Source: Paenibacillus sp. NAIST15-1 (lineage in GTDB: Bacteria; Bacillota; Bacilli; Paenibacillales; Paenibacillaceae). Taken from it: a DNA stretch of 64,000 nt. A program made the position numbers and the translations under genes. Shown here in pieces: positions 18,722-28,212 of the stretch. The notes under the pieces are model-generated. The model had not been told where the DNA came from and did not search any database. It saw nothing but the letters and a program-made list of their open reading frames with translations. Location: assembly GCF_001894745.1 (NCBI RefSeq), contig NZ_BBYF01000011.1:142097-206096 (forward strand), in the 5' to 3' direction. Within the stretch, counting starts at the first letter, position 1. Every line of letters begins with the position of its first letter.

Positions 18722-19557
18722 AGCACATAGGTTCGATTGCGAAGCAGGAAATGAAGCTGATCATTCGCAGCCGCTGGCTGGCAAGCTTCTCCATATTATT
18801 TACACTACTGGCGCTGTTCATCGTATTCTTCGGCAGCACCGGCTATCAGGCAGGATACGAAGGGTTTACGAGAATGACTGCAGGACTTCTGAATCTCTCC
18901 CTCTTCCTCGTTCCGCTTCTCACGCTGTTAATGGGCAGTACCATGCTCGCGGGAGATAAAGAGGATGGGGGCTATCAATTGCTGCTCACCTACCCGGTAT
19001 CGCCCACTTCCATTGTCCTTGGCAAATACATAGGCATGCTGGCGGCCATTGCAGCCGTTATCCTGCTCGGCTACGGTATTGTCGGAACTGTGCTGTGGAT
19101 CACGAACCGCACTGGCATGTTCGCCGCCTCCTTGTTTTTCCTCTTTATCGCCTTGACCCTGCTGCTTGCGGCTATCTTCCTGGCGATAGCTTCGGTCATC
19201 GGCGTGTATGCCAGCACACGATTCCAAGCGCTTGGCATCAGCATTCTGACATGGGCGCTCAGCGTGCTCCTGTACGAATATATCGTGATGGGCGTCTCCA
19301 GTGTTGTCCCTTTTCATTGGATTATTACACTCTTAACCACATCCATCCTGTTCAACCCAGTTGAGCTAATACGGGTGTGGAGCATCGTTCAAATGAAGAG
19401 CGGCATGATATTCGGGCCGACGCTCTATGACTTTACGATATGGGCCGAGGGGAGCACCGGACAAATTGCCTTCTGTCTGACGGCTGCGGCATGGATCATT
19501 GCTCCGCTTGCCTTATCCATCATCATTGTGAAGCAGGGGGGGCGCATCCGCAAATGA
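18718..19557 (+). CDS. nosY: NosY-like ABC-2 membrane permease
   Basis: Membrane protein of 279 residues with six hydrophobic segments, starting MKHIGSIAKQEMKLIIRSRW. The pattern LLTLLMGSTMLAGDKEDGGYQLLLTYPVS matches ABC-2 permeases of the NosY type. ATG overlaps the nosL stop (ATGA). With NosF it forms the transporter that supplies sulfur species, or energy, to NosD for copper-sulfur cluster assembly. Confidence 0.88.
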   Translation: MKHIGSIAKQEMKLIIRSRWLASFSILFTLLALFIVFFGSTGYQAGYEGFTRMTAGLLNLSLFLVPLLTLLMGSTMLAGDKEDGGYQLLLTYPVSPTSIVLGKYIGMLAAIAAVILLGYGIVGTVLWITNRTGMFAASLFFLFIALTLLLAAIFLAIASVIGVYASTRFQALGISILTWALSVLLYEYIVMGVSSVVPFHWIITLLTTSILFNPVELIRVWSIVQMKSGMIFGPTLYDFTIWAEGSTGQIAFCLTAAAWIIAPLALSIIIVKQGGRIRK

Positions 19558-20291
19558 CGACAAATGCGATGATTCGATTCGATAATGTATCCAAGATTTA
19601 TTCCAAGCAGAATCAGGTGCGCGATATCCACTTCTCAATCGGCCAAGGTGAATGCTTCGCCTTATGTGGAGGCAATGGCGCCGGGAAGAGCACGATCATT
19701 CAGATGATGATCGGCATTGTGAAGCCAACGTCAGGCAGCATTTACTTGAACGGGCACAAGGTATCGTCCACGGACAGCGCCTATAAATCCACATTCGCCT
19801 ATATGCCTGACAATATGGTATTTCCCCGTTCCTTGACGGGATACGAGGTGCTGCACTTTTTCTCCAAGCTGCTGCAGGTGCCGCGAGGTCGCATCGATGA
19901 GCTGCTCTGCCTCGTTGGGTTGGAACAAGACAAGCATAAGAAGGTAAGCCATTATTCCAAGGGAATGCAGCAGCGGCTCGCGCTCGCACAAGCGTTGCTG
20001 CCTGAAGCTCCGATCATCATTCTGGATGAGCCCACCAACGGACTTGATCCCTATTGGGTGCATACGTTCAAGGAACTAATCCATGCTGAACGCAGGAAAG
20101 GAACAACAATCCTCTATTCGACTCATATTTTGTCTGTCGTGGAGGACACGGCCGATACTGTCGCCTTCATGAATGAAGGCGTCATGGTCGCATGCGATTC
20201 TGTCGCTAGACTTTGCCGTACAGAAAATGGACATCGTTCCTTGGAAGCCGTCTTTTATGATACATGCCAGCGTATAGCCACTAGTTCGTAA
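19554..20291 (+). CDS. nosF: NosF-like ABC transporter ATPase
   Basis: ATP-binding subunit of 245 residues. Start ATG 19554 overlaps the nosY stop. Walker A GGNGAGKST, signature SKGMQQRLALAQALL, Walker B IIILDEPTNGLDP and the switch His in YSTHILS are intact, so it should hydrolyse ATP. Last gene of the island, followed by a terminator. Gene order nosD-nosL-nosY-nosF with three successive ATGA overlaps points to a complex made in fixed ratio. Confidence 0.9.
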   Translation: MTTNAMIRFDNVSKIYSKQNQVRDIHFSIGQGECFALCGGNGAGKSTIIQMMIGIVKPTSGSIYLNGHKVSSTDSAYKSTFAYMPDNMVFPRSLTGYEVLHFFSKLLQVPRGRIDELLCLVGLEQDKHKKVSHYSKGMQQRLALAQALLPEAPIIILDEPTNGLDPYWVHTFKELIHAERRKGTTILYSTHILSVVEDTADTVAFMNEGVMVACDSVARLCRTENGHRSLEAVFYDTCQRIATSS

Positions 20292-20316
20292 TTAGTGTTT
20301 CTTCTCTCGTAGTAGA

Positions 20317-20339
20317 AGCCAGCGATCGCTGGCTTTTTT
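20317..20339 (+). terminator. Terminator after nosF
   Basis: AGCCAGCG/CGCTGGCT hairpin with a two-base loop region and six T residues, 26 bp after the nosF stop. Confidence 0.88.
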
Positions 20340-20371
20340 AAGTTCATCAGTATGCATGCATTACGACATGA

Positions 20372-21676
20372 TTAGCAATGTTTCTCATGAACATGCGGTT
20401 GTACCGCTGCTCCTGCCAGTTCATCATAATAGGCCTGCAGATCAATCGATCTGCCCCCATCCAGCCGTGATGCCTCTGCTGCGAATGCCATCAGATGGCT
20501 GCGTACGGAGACAGAGGCAGAAGACTTGCTCTCCGTCACCATTCCCGCCTCGAAATCACGCACTTCCTTAATAAAGGAGCGGACTATATCCGCGTCTCCA
20601 CCCCCATGCCCCGCAGCAGATGCATGGATATGGACAACACGCTTCTCCTTCGTCACGAAATCATGGAGCGTGAAAGCATCATCCTCCATATTGCCGCGAA
20701 TATCCCCTTTCGTGCCCATCACCTGCACAATGCGAGTATTATCGTGTGTGAAGCCGCACATGCTGAAGGTAGCCGTTGCGCCACTGGCGAATTCCATATT
20801 GACGACCTGATGATCCACAACATTATTATCCGTCTGATAGACACATTTGCCGTACGGCCCTTCCCACAGCGCCTTAATGATGCCTTCCTTCGTATGATCG
20901 TCTGTAATTTTCCGCGCCCATCCAATCCCTTCCCCCAGGTAATAACGAGGCGCATGATACTGGCAGACATGTTCTGCCGGACATCCTTCGATACAGCGCA
21001 GCGGTGCACCCTCCGGTCGATTCCCTTCATGAAAATGCATTAACGAGCCAAACGAACTAATGCGTGTGCACGGTTCCCCCATTAAGTACGCCAAAATGTC
21101 CATATCATGGCATGATTTCTGCAGGATCATCGGGCTCGACTCGTCGCTATTGCGCCAATTGCCGCGTACGAAGCTGTGCGACATATGCATATTGCCCACG
21201 TTCTCATTTAACTGTATCGAGGCGATATCACCAATCGCACCTCGGTCGATTTCCCGCTTCAAAGATGACCAGAATGCCGTATAACGCAGCACATGGCAGA
21301 TCGTGAGCAGACGATTGTGCCGTTTGGCCGCAAGCTCCATCTCCACACACTCTGCCGGCACAGGCGACATCGGTTTCTCCAGCAGAACATGATACCCTAA
21401 CTCAAGTGCCCGGAGCGTTGGCTGGAGGTGCATTCGATCCAATGTACAGATAATTGCAACTTCTGCCTGCCTCTCGTTGCCAAGCAGCGACTCCCAAGAA
21501 TCGAATTGCTGCTGAGCGGTTAGTGCAAATTGCTCGGCAAATTTGCGTCGTCGTTCTGTATTCGGTTCAGCGACACCTACAATACGAAATTCATGCGGAT
21601 TCTCCAGCGCATATGGAGCATATGCACGTGCTCCCCGATCCCCTGCTCCAATCACAACCGCAGTGGTAGGCTTCAT
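20372..21676 (-). CDS. Gfo/Idh/MocA-family NAD(P)-dependent sugar oxidoreductase
   Basis: Rossmann oxidoreductase of 434 residues. N-terminal GAGDRGARAYAPYA binds the dinucleotide; HVLLEKPMSP carries the conserved EKP; SCHDMDILAYLMG is the catalytic helix region. An insert CIEGCPAEHVCQYH holds three Cys and may bind a metal. The extreme C-terminus is His-rich (QPHVHEKHC). It is the last gene of an operon after a sugar binding protein and two permeases, so it should oxidise or epimerise the imported sugar or a breakdown product. Exact substrate unknown. Confidence 0.9.
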   Translation of the reverse strand: MKPTTAVVIGAGDRGARAYAPYALENPHEFRIVGVAEPNTERRRKFAEQFALTAQQQFDSWESLLGNERQAEVAIICTLDRMHLQPTLRALELGYHVLLEKPMSPVPAECVEMELAAKRHNRLLTICHVLRYTAFWSSLKREIDRGAIGDIASIQLNENVGNMHMSHSFVRGNWRNSDESSPMILQKSCHDMDILAYLMGEPCTRISSFGSLMHFHEGNRPEGAPLRCIEGCPAEHVCQYHAPRYYLGEGIGWARKITDDHTKEGIIKALWEGPYGKCVYQTDNNVVDHQVVNMEFASGATATFSMCGFTHDNTRIVQVMGTKGDIRGNMEDDAFTLHDFVTKEKRVVHIHASAAGHGGGDADIVRSFIKEVRDFEAGMVTESKSSASVSVRSHLMAFAAEASRLDGGRSIDLQAYYDELAGAAVQPHVHEKHC

Positions 21677-21741
21677 GTTGCTTCTCCCCCTCTAATGAAG
21701 CGAAGGAACGCCCGCAAGCAGCAGCGTTCCTTGGCCTCTCA

Positions 21742-23256
21742 TTATTTTGCTTGGTAAGCCTTATTCATTTCATCTGTAATCATTTGCAGCTCTTTATCCT
21801 GCTTCAAGATCGCAATAAACTGATCATAGGCTTCAATCGTCTCTTTCCCAATGATCACCTTCGTCCGCATATCATCTACCTTCTTTTTAATTTCCGGGTA
21901 GAACCGATTATAGGCTTCCGAATAAATGCCGCGTCCTGGATCTGGTACAACATGCTCCTTGCGCTCATTTACAATTTTCACGTTGCGTTCATACAATTCA
22001 TCTGGCATCCCCACTGCAGCAATAGCCATATCGTCGCTAATCAAGTGGAACAAGCTCGACATGTTGCCGTCTCCCGTCAGATCTTTCTTCGCCTGCTCAG
22101 TCGCAATTCGCTTGCCGTTCTCTTCCTTGTAATGCACATCTTTCACACCGTAGTACTCCAGAATATTGCCCTCTGGGCTATTTCCATAATCGAACAGCGC
22201 CAGAATCTTCTTCACCTTCTCCTCTGGCACCTTCTTGGGAATCAGATACACGCCATAATAGGACTCACCGGAAGGGACATATTTAGCCCCCTGCGGATCC
22301 GCCAGGTAAGAGGTCGGAATGAGGTCGGCCTTCGGATCGATCTGGCGAAGCACTTCCCCTTGGATCCAGACATGGTTCATGGATAAGCCCACCGCTCCTA
22401 CCTTGCCGCCACGAACCATATCAATAATTTGCGAGAACTTTAAGATGGCAAAATCCTTCGGGAACAGTCCTGCATCGTAGGCTTTCTTAATCCACAGCAG
22501 CGCATCACGGGAAGCATCTTCAGTGATGATCGGCGCCAGCTTGCCATCCTTCAACTTCCATGCGCCTTGCGTTTCATTGAAGACGTTATATACAAAACCG
22601 AGCGAGTCTGGGGATGCCGCATACGGAACGATATCAGTCTTCCCGCCGGGCGCCTTCTCCTTAAATGCCTTCAGTACGTCGAAGAGCGAATCCATGGAAT
22701 TTGGCACTTGCAGATTCAGCTCATCCAGCCAATCCTTACGCAGCATCGGGAATACACCGCCGCCAAAGCTTGGATAGTACCGTGGAATGGCATAGTTCTT
22801 GCCCTCGATCTTCGTCTCCTCCCACATCGCCGCCTTAACGCCTTCCGTTAGATTCGGATAATCCGTAATGAAAGGTGTCAAATCCCAGAACACGCCTTGC
22901 TTAATCATCTTCTGGAGCTGCGAGTTGTTCAGCGACTCCACAAAGGTAACATCCGGCATCTCACCGGACGCCAGCATCACATTGACCTTATCTTCAATCG
23001 TCGTTGGTGTCAGCCATGTGATGTCCAGCTGTGTATTCGTGTTCTTCTCTAGTTCCTTCCACATCGGATTGCTGTTGTTCACCATGTCGGGCGCATAATT
23101 CAACGTTTGCAGTGTAATCTTCGTTGGACCTTCTCCCCCAGAGGCACCGCCTCTGCCTCCACCGCCGCATGCAGTCAGCAGCAGTGAACATGCCAGCATG
23201 ATAAGCATTGTTGTCTTGAGCAAGGATGACAACTTACGTGATGAATTGTGAACCAT
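21742..23256 (-). CDS. Extracellular sugar-binding lipoprotein (LplA-like)
   Basis: ABC transporter solute-binding protein of 504 residues, the usual length of the LplA class. The ATG at 23256 is chosen for AAAGGAGG seven bases upstream. Signal peptide with lipobox LTACGGGG. The body has the cluster-1 binding protein pattern (NPMWKELEKNTNTQLDITWL; LWIKKAYDAGLFPKDF). It faces the outside and delivers an oligosaccharide to the permeases encoded just upstream in the same operon. No dedicated ATPase is present, as is normal for this class, which shares MsmX-type ATPases. Confidence 0.93.
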   Translation of the reverse strand: MVHNSSRKLSSLLKTTMLIMLACSLLLTACGGGGRGGASGGEGPTKITLQTLNYAPDMVNNSNPMWKELEKNTNTQLDITWLTPTTIEDKVNVMLASGEMPDVTFVESLNNSQLQKMIKQGVFWDLTPFITDYPNLTEGVKAAMWEETKIEGKNYAIPRYYPSFGGGVFPMLRKDWLDELNLQVPNSMDSLFDVLKAFKEKAPGGKTDIVPYAASPDSLGFVYNVFNETQGAWKLKDGKLAPIITEDASRDALLWIKKAYDAGLFPKDFAILKFSQIIDMVRGGKVGAVGLSMNHVWIQGEVLRQIDPKADLIPTSYLADPQGAKYVPSGESYYGVYLIPKKVPEEKVKKILALFDYGNSPEGNILEYYGVKDVHYKEENGKRIATEQAKKDLTGDGNMSSLFHLISDDMAIAAVGMPDELYERNVKIVNERKEHVVPDPGRGIYSEAYNRFYPEIKKKVDDMRTKVIIGKETIEAYDQFIAILKQDKELQMITDEMNKAYQAK

Positions 23257-23319
23257 TCTGAACCCTCCTTTTTGATATGCGAGCACGCTACAGGCTGTCC
23301 ATGTGCATCCTATACTTAT

Positions 23320-24207
23320 TCATTCTTTGACAGAGCCAACCATCGCACCTTTGGCGAAATGCTTCTGTAAGAATGGATACACCAGCATAATCGGCACAGT
23401 TGCTATAACGACCGCTGCCATTTTCAACGTCTCGGACGGCATCTGGCGATTCATACGGAAATCCGCACCGCTCCCTCCTGCCCCGCCGCCCATTGCCGCC
23501 GGATCGACCAGCAGGTTTTGCAGCAGCACCTGCAGCGGCCACATGCTCTGATCGTTAATGTACATAAGCGCGTTGAAATAGGTATTCCAATACCCTACCG
23601 CAAAGAACAAGCCGAATGCGACCAGCGCTGGAAGTGACAAGGGCAATATAATGCGCCAAAATACGCTTATCTCGTTACACCCATCAATTCGTCCCGCTTC
23701 CTCCAGACTATCGGGAATACTGTCGAAGAATCCCTTCATAAGCAGAACGTACCACCCACTGGTCAGCGACGGAATAATGAGCGACCAGATATTATCGATA
23801 AGTCCGACATTGCGCACAATTAAATACTGCGGCACAAGTCCTGGCTGGAACAGAAAGGTTAACAAAATAAGAAACAGAATGGCCTTCCGGAAGCGCAGTC
23901 GCTTCCGAGAGAGCGCATAAGCCAAGCCCCCGGTTACGATGAGGCTGCATGCTGTTCCTACTGTAGCCAGAAAGGTGCTCACACCGAGTGCGCTGACAAA
24001 CAAGCCGTTTGCGAGCAAGTACTGATAGGCATCCAGTGACCATTTGGCCGGGAACAAAATAAGCGGCTTCGTGTAATATTCCGTTGGATCCGTGAACGAC
24101 AGCACGATTGTATAGTAAATAGGAAAGACGGTCGCCAAGCTGATGAGCAGCAGAATGGCTATGTTCCCGATATTGAATAAGCGATCTCTCACACTGTTAT
24201 CTCTCAT
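23320..24207 (-). CDS. Sugar ABC transporter permease (LplC/MalG-like)
   Basis: Inner membrane permease of 295 residues with six transmembrane helices. The EAA loop reads EEAGRIDGCNEISVFWRIILPLS. Length and sequence style match LplC. 21 bp after the partner permease and 63 bp before the binding protein, all on the minus strand. Confidence 0.93.
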   Translation of the reverse strand: MRDNSVRDRLFNIGNIAILLLISLATVFPIYYTIVLSFTDPTEYYTKPLILFPAKWSLDAYQYLLANGLFVSALGVSTFLATVGTACSLIVTGGLAYALSRKRLRFRKAILFLILLTFLFQPGLVPQYLIVRNVGLIDNIWSLIIPSLTSGWYVLLMKGFFDSIPDSLEEAGRIDGCNEISVFWRIILPLSLPALVAFGLFFAVGYWNTYFNALMYINDQSMWPLQVLLQNLLVDPAAMGGGAGGSGADFRMNRQMPSETLKMAAVVIATVPIMLVYPFLQKHFAKGAMVGSVKE

Positions 24208-24228
24208 AGCACTTGTCTCCCTCCCTAA

Positions 24229-25206
24229 TTAATACAAACTGTCCTGTCCGAAGCGCTTAGCAATTTGATTGGCCGCCACCACAAGAATGACGCCAACTAC
24301 CGATTTGAATAATCCGATGGCTGTACTGTAACTGAACTCCCCTTGCTTAATCCCAACCCTGTACACATACGTATCGAACACTTCCGCTACATTGGAGACG
24401 GCTGCATTCATCATCAGATAAATCTGCTCGAATCCGGTATCCATAATAGTGCCTAGCCGCAAAATAAACAGAATGATGATCACATTGCGCATGCCCGGCA
24501 GCGTAATATGCCAAATGCGGTGCATCCGCCCTGCTCCATCCATCACCGCAGCCTCATACAGCTGAGGATCGATTCCTGCGATAGCAGCGAGGAAGATAAT
24601 CGTCCCCCAACCGACCTCCTTCCAGATCGACTGTGCCGTCAACATTCCCCAGAAATAACTTGGATTCGTGAGCAGATCAAAAGCCTCTTTGTCCATAGAC
24701 AGCAGCAGCTTGTTGAACAACCCTTCCGATTGCGAGAACATGAGGAACGTCAACCCCGAAATGAGCACCCACGATAAGAAGTGCGGAATGTAAATGAGAG
24801 ACTGTACTGTTCGCTTCACAATCGAATGCCGAACCTCGTTCAGCATGATAGAAAGAATGATCGGCGCCGGGAAGAAAAACAACAGATTCAGAAAACTGAT
24901 AGCGAGTGTGTTGCGCAGCAGAATGTAGAAATCTTCATTTGCAAAGAAGCGGCTGAAATGCTCGAATCCTACCCATGGACTTTGAAACACACCGAAATAC
25001 GGCGAATAGTCTTGGAAGGCGATCACAAGATTCGTAATCGGAACATACTTGAAGACAAGGAAGAAGAGAAGTCCTGGCAGCGCCAACAAATACAAGTATC
25101 TATCCCTCTTCACATCTACCCATACACGTGTGCGCGCTCTTCGTTTAGATGATGTCCTCCGTTCTAACTGGGCTGCAGATGCAGATGTTGATGGTTCCAT
25201 GCTCAT
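24229..25206 (-). CDS. Sugar ABC transporter permease (LplB-like)
   Basis: Permease of 325 residues. The start MSMEPSTSAS is preferred because a GAGG site lies nine bases before it; the longer in-frame version has an unrelated N-terminus. Six membrane helices follow a positively charged N-terminal tail (KRRARTRVWVDVKRDR). EAA loop: YEAAVMDGAGRMHRIWHITLPGM. First gene of the operon; the upstream region holds a perfect cre site and is shared with a divergent AraC-type regulator. Confidence 0.92.
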   Translation of the reverse strand: MSMEPSTSASAAQLERRTSSKRRARTRVWVDVKRDRYLYLLALPGLLFFLVFKYVPITNLVIAFQDYSPYFGVFQSPWVGFEHFSRFFANEDFYILLRNTLAISFLNLLFFFPAPIILSIMLNEVRHSIVKRTVQSLIYIPHFLSWVLISGLTFLMFSQSEGLFNKLLLSMDKEAFDLLTNPSYFWGMLTAQSIWKEVGWGTIIFLAAIAGIDPQLYEAAVMDGAGRMHRIWHITLPGMRNVIIILFILRLGTIMDTGFEQIYLMMNAAVSNVAEVFDTYVYRVGIKQGEFSYSTAIGLFKSVVGVILVVAANQIAKRFGQDSLY

Positions 25207-25282
25207 CAGTACTACCTCACTTTCTTCTGCATGTTCAATTGAGACAACGAGTATCACAATGTCTGCTAGGATTTTTATCAAT

Positions 25283-25296
25283 GTAAACGCTATCAC
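25283..25296. promoter_or_regulatory. Perfect cre (CcpA) site
   Basis: TGTAAACGCTATCA fits every position of the consensus TGWNANCGNTNWCA. It lies 77 bp before the lplB-like start and would overlap a minus-strand promoter whose -35 could be TTTACA or TTGATA. Carbon catabolite repression of the sugar operon is the natural reading. The rest of the 442-bp divergent gap (25207-25648) shows no gene. Confidence 0.75.
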
Positions 25297-25648
25297 AATT
25301 TCATGCAATTTGACTTTTTTGCTGAAGCATCTTGCCTGCCTGCATAACCGCGCTTATTCATCGCTCGATGAACGCACAAGCAAGCCCCGCAAAGAATCAC
25401 CTGCTGCGAGATTCGATGCAGCATTTTCCCGATTTCCTGAGGCTGCACTTTTTTTCTGTAAGCCTTTTCATCCGTTGTGCCATTCAGTATGATAAATACA
25501 ATCGGTCACCATACCAGAACATTCCATACTATCGTTCTTGTATGAACAGCTTCGTGCAGTCGAGCAAATTACAATTTTTATTCCAATATCAAATATCAAT
25601 GATTACTCCAGTATTCCGTTTCATCATCTTGCCACACAGGAGGAATTC

Positions 25649-27979
25649 ATGGGAAAGCTGCATGATATACTACGTCCCTCTTCCAAGGGAATCTTCTATT
25701 GGAAAAGTCTCGCGCTCGCCGTACTGCTGACCTGCCTGCCAATCACGATCATCAGTGCGGCTTATTTATATATGGGCAACCAGCAGCTTGTGAAGCAGTT
25801 TCAAGAGAAGAACGACAGCGAGATGATTGAAGCAGCCAAACAAATCGATAAACAGCTTGGGCAGCTTATTAATTACGCTCTACATATGGTCGTGAAGCCG
25901 CATTTCAAGCCGACGATTTCCGATATGGATTTCGCACAGCAGTTCGAGGAAACGAACCGTCTGCTCGATACGCTCACGCTTATCGAGAATGCCGATCCGA
26001 TTATTGATCAGGTGTATTTGTACGTGGCGAAGCAGAACAAAGTACTTCAGCCCTCGATTGGTCTTCGGACATTGGAGCAGGCAGAAGAATCTCGCTGGAA
26101 GGAGCTTATGTCGGCCGAGCAGGGCATCTTCTGGGCACATGAATTGCAGCGTCCCTTCAGTAGAGGCTCTTCCCATGCCGTCGTAATGAAGCTGCCGTTC
26201 AATGGAAACGCATCCTACGGGGCTATCGTGATTTACATCAATCCGTCTAAGCTGTTCGTATTTGCGAACCCAGACCGATATGCTTACCTGCTCGACGAGG
26301 AAGGGCACATTATTGGGCAAAGCGAAGCAAGCAGACAGAATCCTGAGGCATTCGCCGCTATTCAATCTCATCAGACTCAACATACAGAGGCATTGAATCA
26401 ACCTAGCGGAAGCAGCAAGGTTCCCTTGGATCAGGATACATTGCTCATAAACACCGTAACCTTGGAGAAAATGGGCGGCAAATGGACTTACTTATCGGCT
26501 ACCCCTCAATCCATCATTACGGCACCTACACAACCCTATACACATATCCTCATTGTGTGCTGGATATTTGCCCTGCTGGCTGCGTTAGCGTTAAGCTGGT
26601 TCGCTTCCCACCGTATGTATCGACCGATACGCCGGATGATGAATTTGCTTACAGGCTGGCGCTCCCCGGATACGGATGTTCACAATGAGCTTGATTATAT
26701 TGAACGGGAGTGGCAGCATTATCGAATTACAAATGAAACATTGGAACGGAGGCTGAATCAGGCCGTGCCGTCCATGCGCGAGGCAATTATGAATCAATTC
26801 ATTACAGGACAGGCAGCGCACTGGACAGAGAGGGAGATGATGGAGAAGCTTCATACGATGGGGGTCGCCATTGAAGGCAGGTCATTTGCAGCAATCGTTC
26901 TACAACTTCATCCAACCGATGAAGAATATAAGCCGCTGTCCGATAAAGACGATGTTCTATTAACGTACGCAGCTATCAATATCGTGGCAGAGCTATCCCA
27001 ATCCGCAGCGGAACATGTTCACACGATTAATTTCTTAGATGGATCGTTCGGACTTGTGCTCATACTTCCCACACAGGATCATACTCAAGCAGAAGCACAA
27101 CAGGAGCTGCACAGTCTGTGCTCCCATTATATCAACGTGCTGCATGAGGTTCTGCGCATCCAGGCTACCATCGTCTATAACGGGCCAACCTCGTCGTGGA
27201 TGGATATTCCCCATGCCATGGAGCAGGCTCAGCGTGCGCTTCGGTGCCGCACCTTCGACGCAACGAGCCAATTGCTTCAGGCCGATCAAGTGCTGGATAG
27301 AGCGAATACGCTGCTTGAAGCCCCTCTGCTTGTGCTTGAGCAGGAGCTTATTTACGCTCTCAATATGGGTCTGGCCCAGGAAGCGACGCAAGCCTTGGAG
27401 CAGTATGTAGAGGCACTGCAAGCAAGCCACGCGGCAGAATGGCTTGTCCATCAAGCGCTGTTGCGACTAATGGGAAGCATCCATCGCGCTATGCTTCAGG
27501 CCGGCCATAATCCGTATGCCGTCTATGACAGCGCCCAGCTGTATGAAGAGCTTCGTATGCTGCGCAATCCACAAGCATCCTTGTCCTGGTTCCAAGAGAA
27601 GGTGATCCACCCTTACATTCATTCGCTCTCTCGCAGCTTCAATGCATCTATGAAGGAGATTGTAGACAATCTGCTCGAACAGATTGCACAAAGCAACGGC
27701 CAAGAGGTTGCACTTGAAACCTATGCGAAAAGTAATGGCGTCAGCATCTCTCAACTGAGCAGAGCGTTCAAGCAAATGACAGGAACGAACTATGTCGACT
27801 ATATTACCTCGATAAGAATGAACTATTGCAAGCAGCTTCTACTGACCACGGATATGAAGATCAATGAAATCGCTGAATCGGCCGGTTACCAGGCCCCCTA
27901 CTTCAATCGTATGTTCAAGAAGCTCGAAGGAATAACTCCCGGCCAATATCGCCAGCGTCATTCCTCACAAACCCTATAG
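25649..27979 (+). CDS. Membrane-bound AraC-family regulator with extracytoplasmic sensor
   Basis: Protein of 776 residues. ATG 25649 is chosen for ACAGGAGG six bases upstream. TM1 about 20-42, an extracytoplasmic sensor of about 250 residues, TM2 about 295-318, a HAMP-like segment, a large middle region, and a C-terminal AraC helix-turn-helix pair (last 100 residues: SISQLSRAFKQMTGTNYVDYI and INEIAESAGYQAPYFNRMFKK). This layout is common in Paenibacillus next to LplABC-type transporters, where the regulator senses the sugar or the loaded binding protein outside. Here it is divergent from such an operon and likely activates it. Confidence 0.92.
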   Translation: MGKLHDILRPSSKGIFYWKSLALAVLLTCLPITIISAAYLYMGNQQLVKQFQEKNDSEMIEAAKQIDKQLGQLINYALHMVVKPHFKPTISDMDFAQQFEETNRLLDTLTLIENADPIIDQVYLYVAKQNKVLQPSIGLRTLEQAEESRWKELMSAEQGIFWAHELQRPFSRGSSHAVVMKLPFNGNASYGAIVIYINPSKLFVFANPDRYAYLLDEEGHIIGQSEASRQNPEAFAAIQSHQTQHTEALNQPSGSSKVPLDQDTLLINTVTLEKMGGKWTYLSATPQSIITAPTQPYTHILIVCWIFALLAALALSWFASHRMYRPIRRMMNLLTGWRSPDTDVHNELDYIEREWQHYRITNETLERRLNQAVPSMREAIMNQFITGQAAHWTEREMMEKLHTMGVAIEGRSFAAIVLQLHPTDEEYKPLSDKDDVLLTYAAINIVAELSQSAAEHVHTINFLDGSFGLVLILPTQDHTQAEAQQELHSLCSHYINVLHEVLRIQATIVYNGPTSSWMDIPHAMEQAQRALRCRTFDATSQLLQADQVLDRANTLLEAPLLVLEQELIYALNMGLAQEATQALEQYVEALQASHAAEWLVHQALLRLMGSIHRAMLQAGHNPYAVYDSAQLYEELRMLRNPQASLSWFQEKVIHPYIHSLSRSFNASMKEIVDNLLEQIAQSNGQEVALETYAKSNGVSISQLSRAFKQMTGTNYVDYITSIRMNYCKQLLLTTDMKINEIAESAGYQAPYFNRMFKKLEGITPGQYRQRHSSQTL

Positions 27980-28100
27980 CAGGATGTCGCAATTGGAGCA
28001 ATAACTTCAGCATAACCTTATACATCACTGCAGATCATGGCTGGCATTCCGATCTCCGTTCTGATGGGTGCTGTCAGGCGCATTTCATAGGTCTATACAA

Positions 28101-28141
28101 CTTCGGCCCCTCCACTGCTTACCGCAGTAGAGGGGCCGAAG
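28101..28141 (+). terminator. Hairpin between convergent araC-type and iclR-type genes
   Basis: CTTCGGCCCCTC pairs with GAGGGGCCGAAG (12 bp), with an inner CACTGC/GCAGT stem. The downstream T tract is weak (ACTTATTATTT), so it may act in both directions. Confidence 0.65.
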
Positions 28142-28212
28142 GACTTATTATTTACAATGCACAGAATCTAGCAAAAAGACAATCTTAACCGTCGATTGCA
28201 GCAGACTGACTG

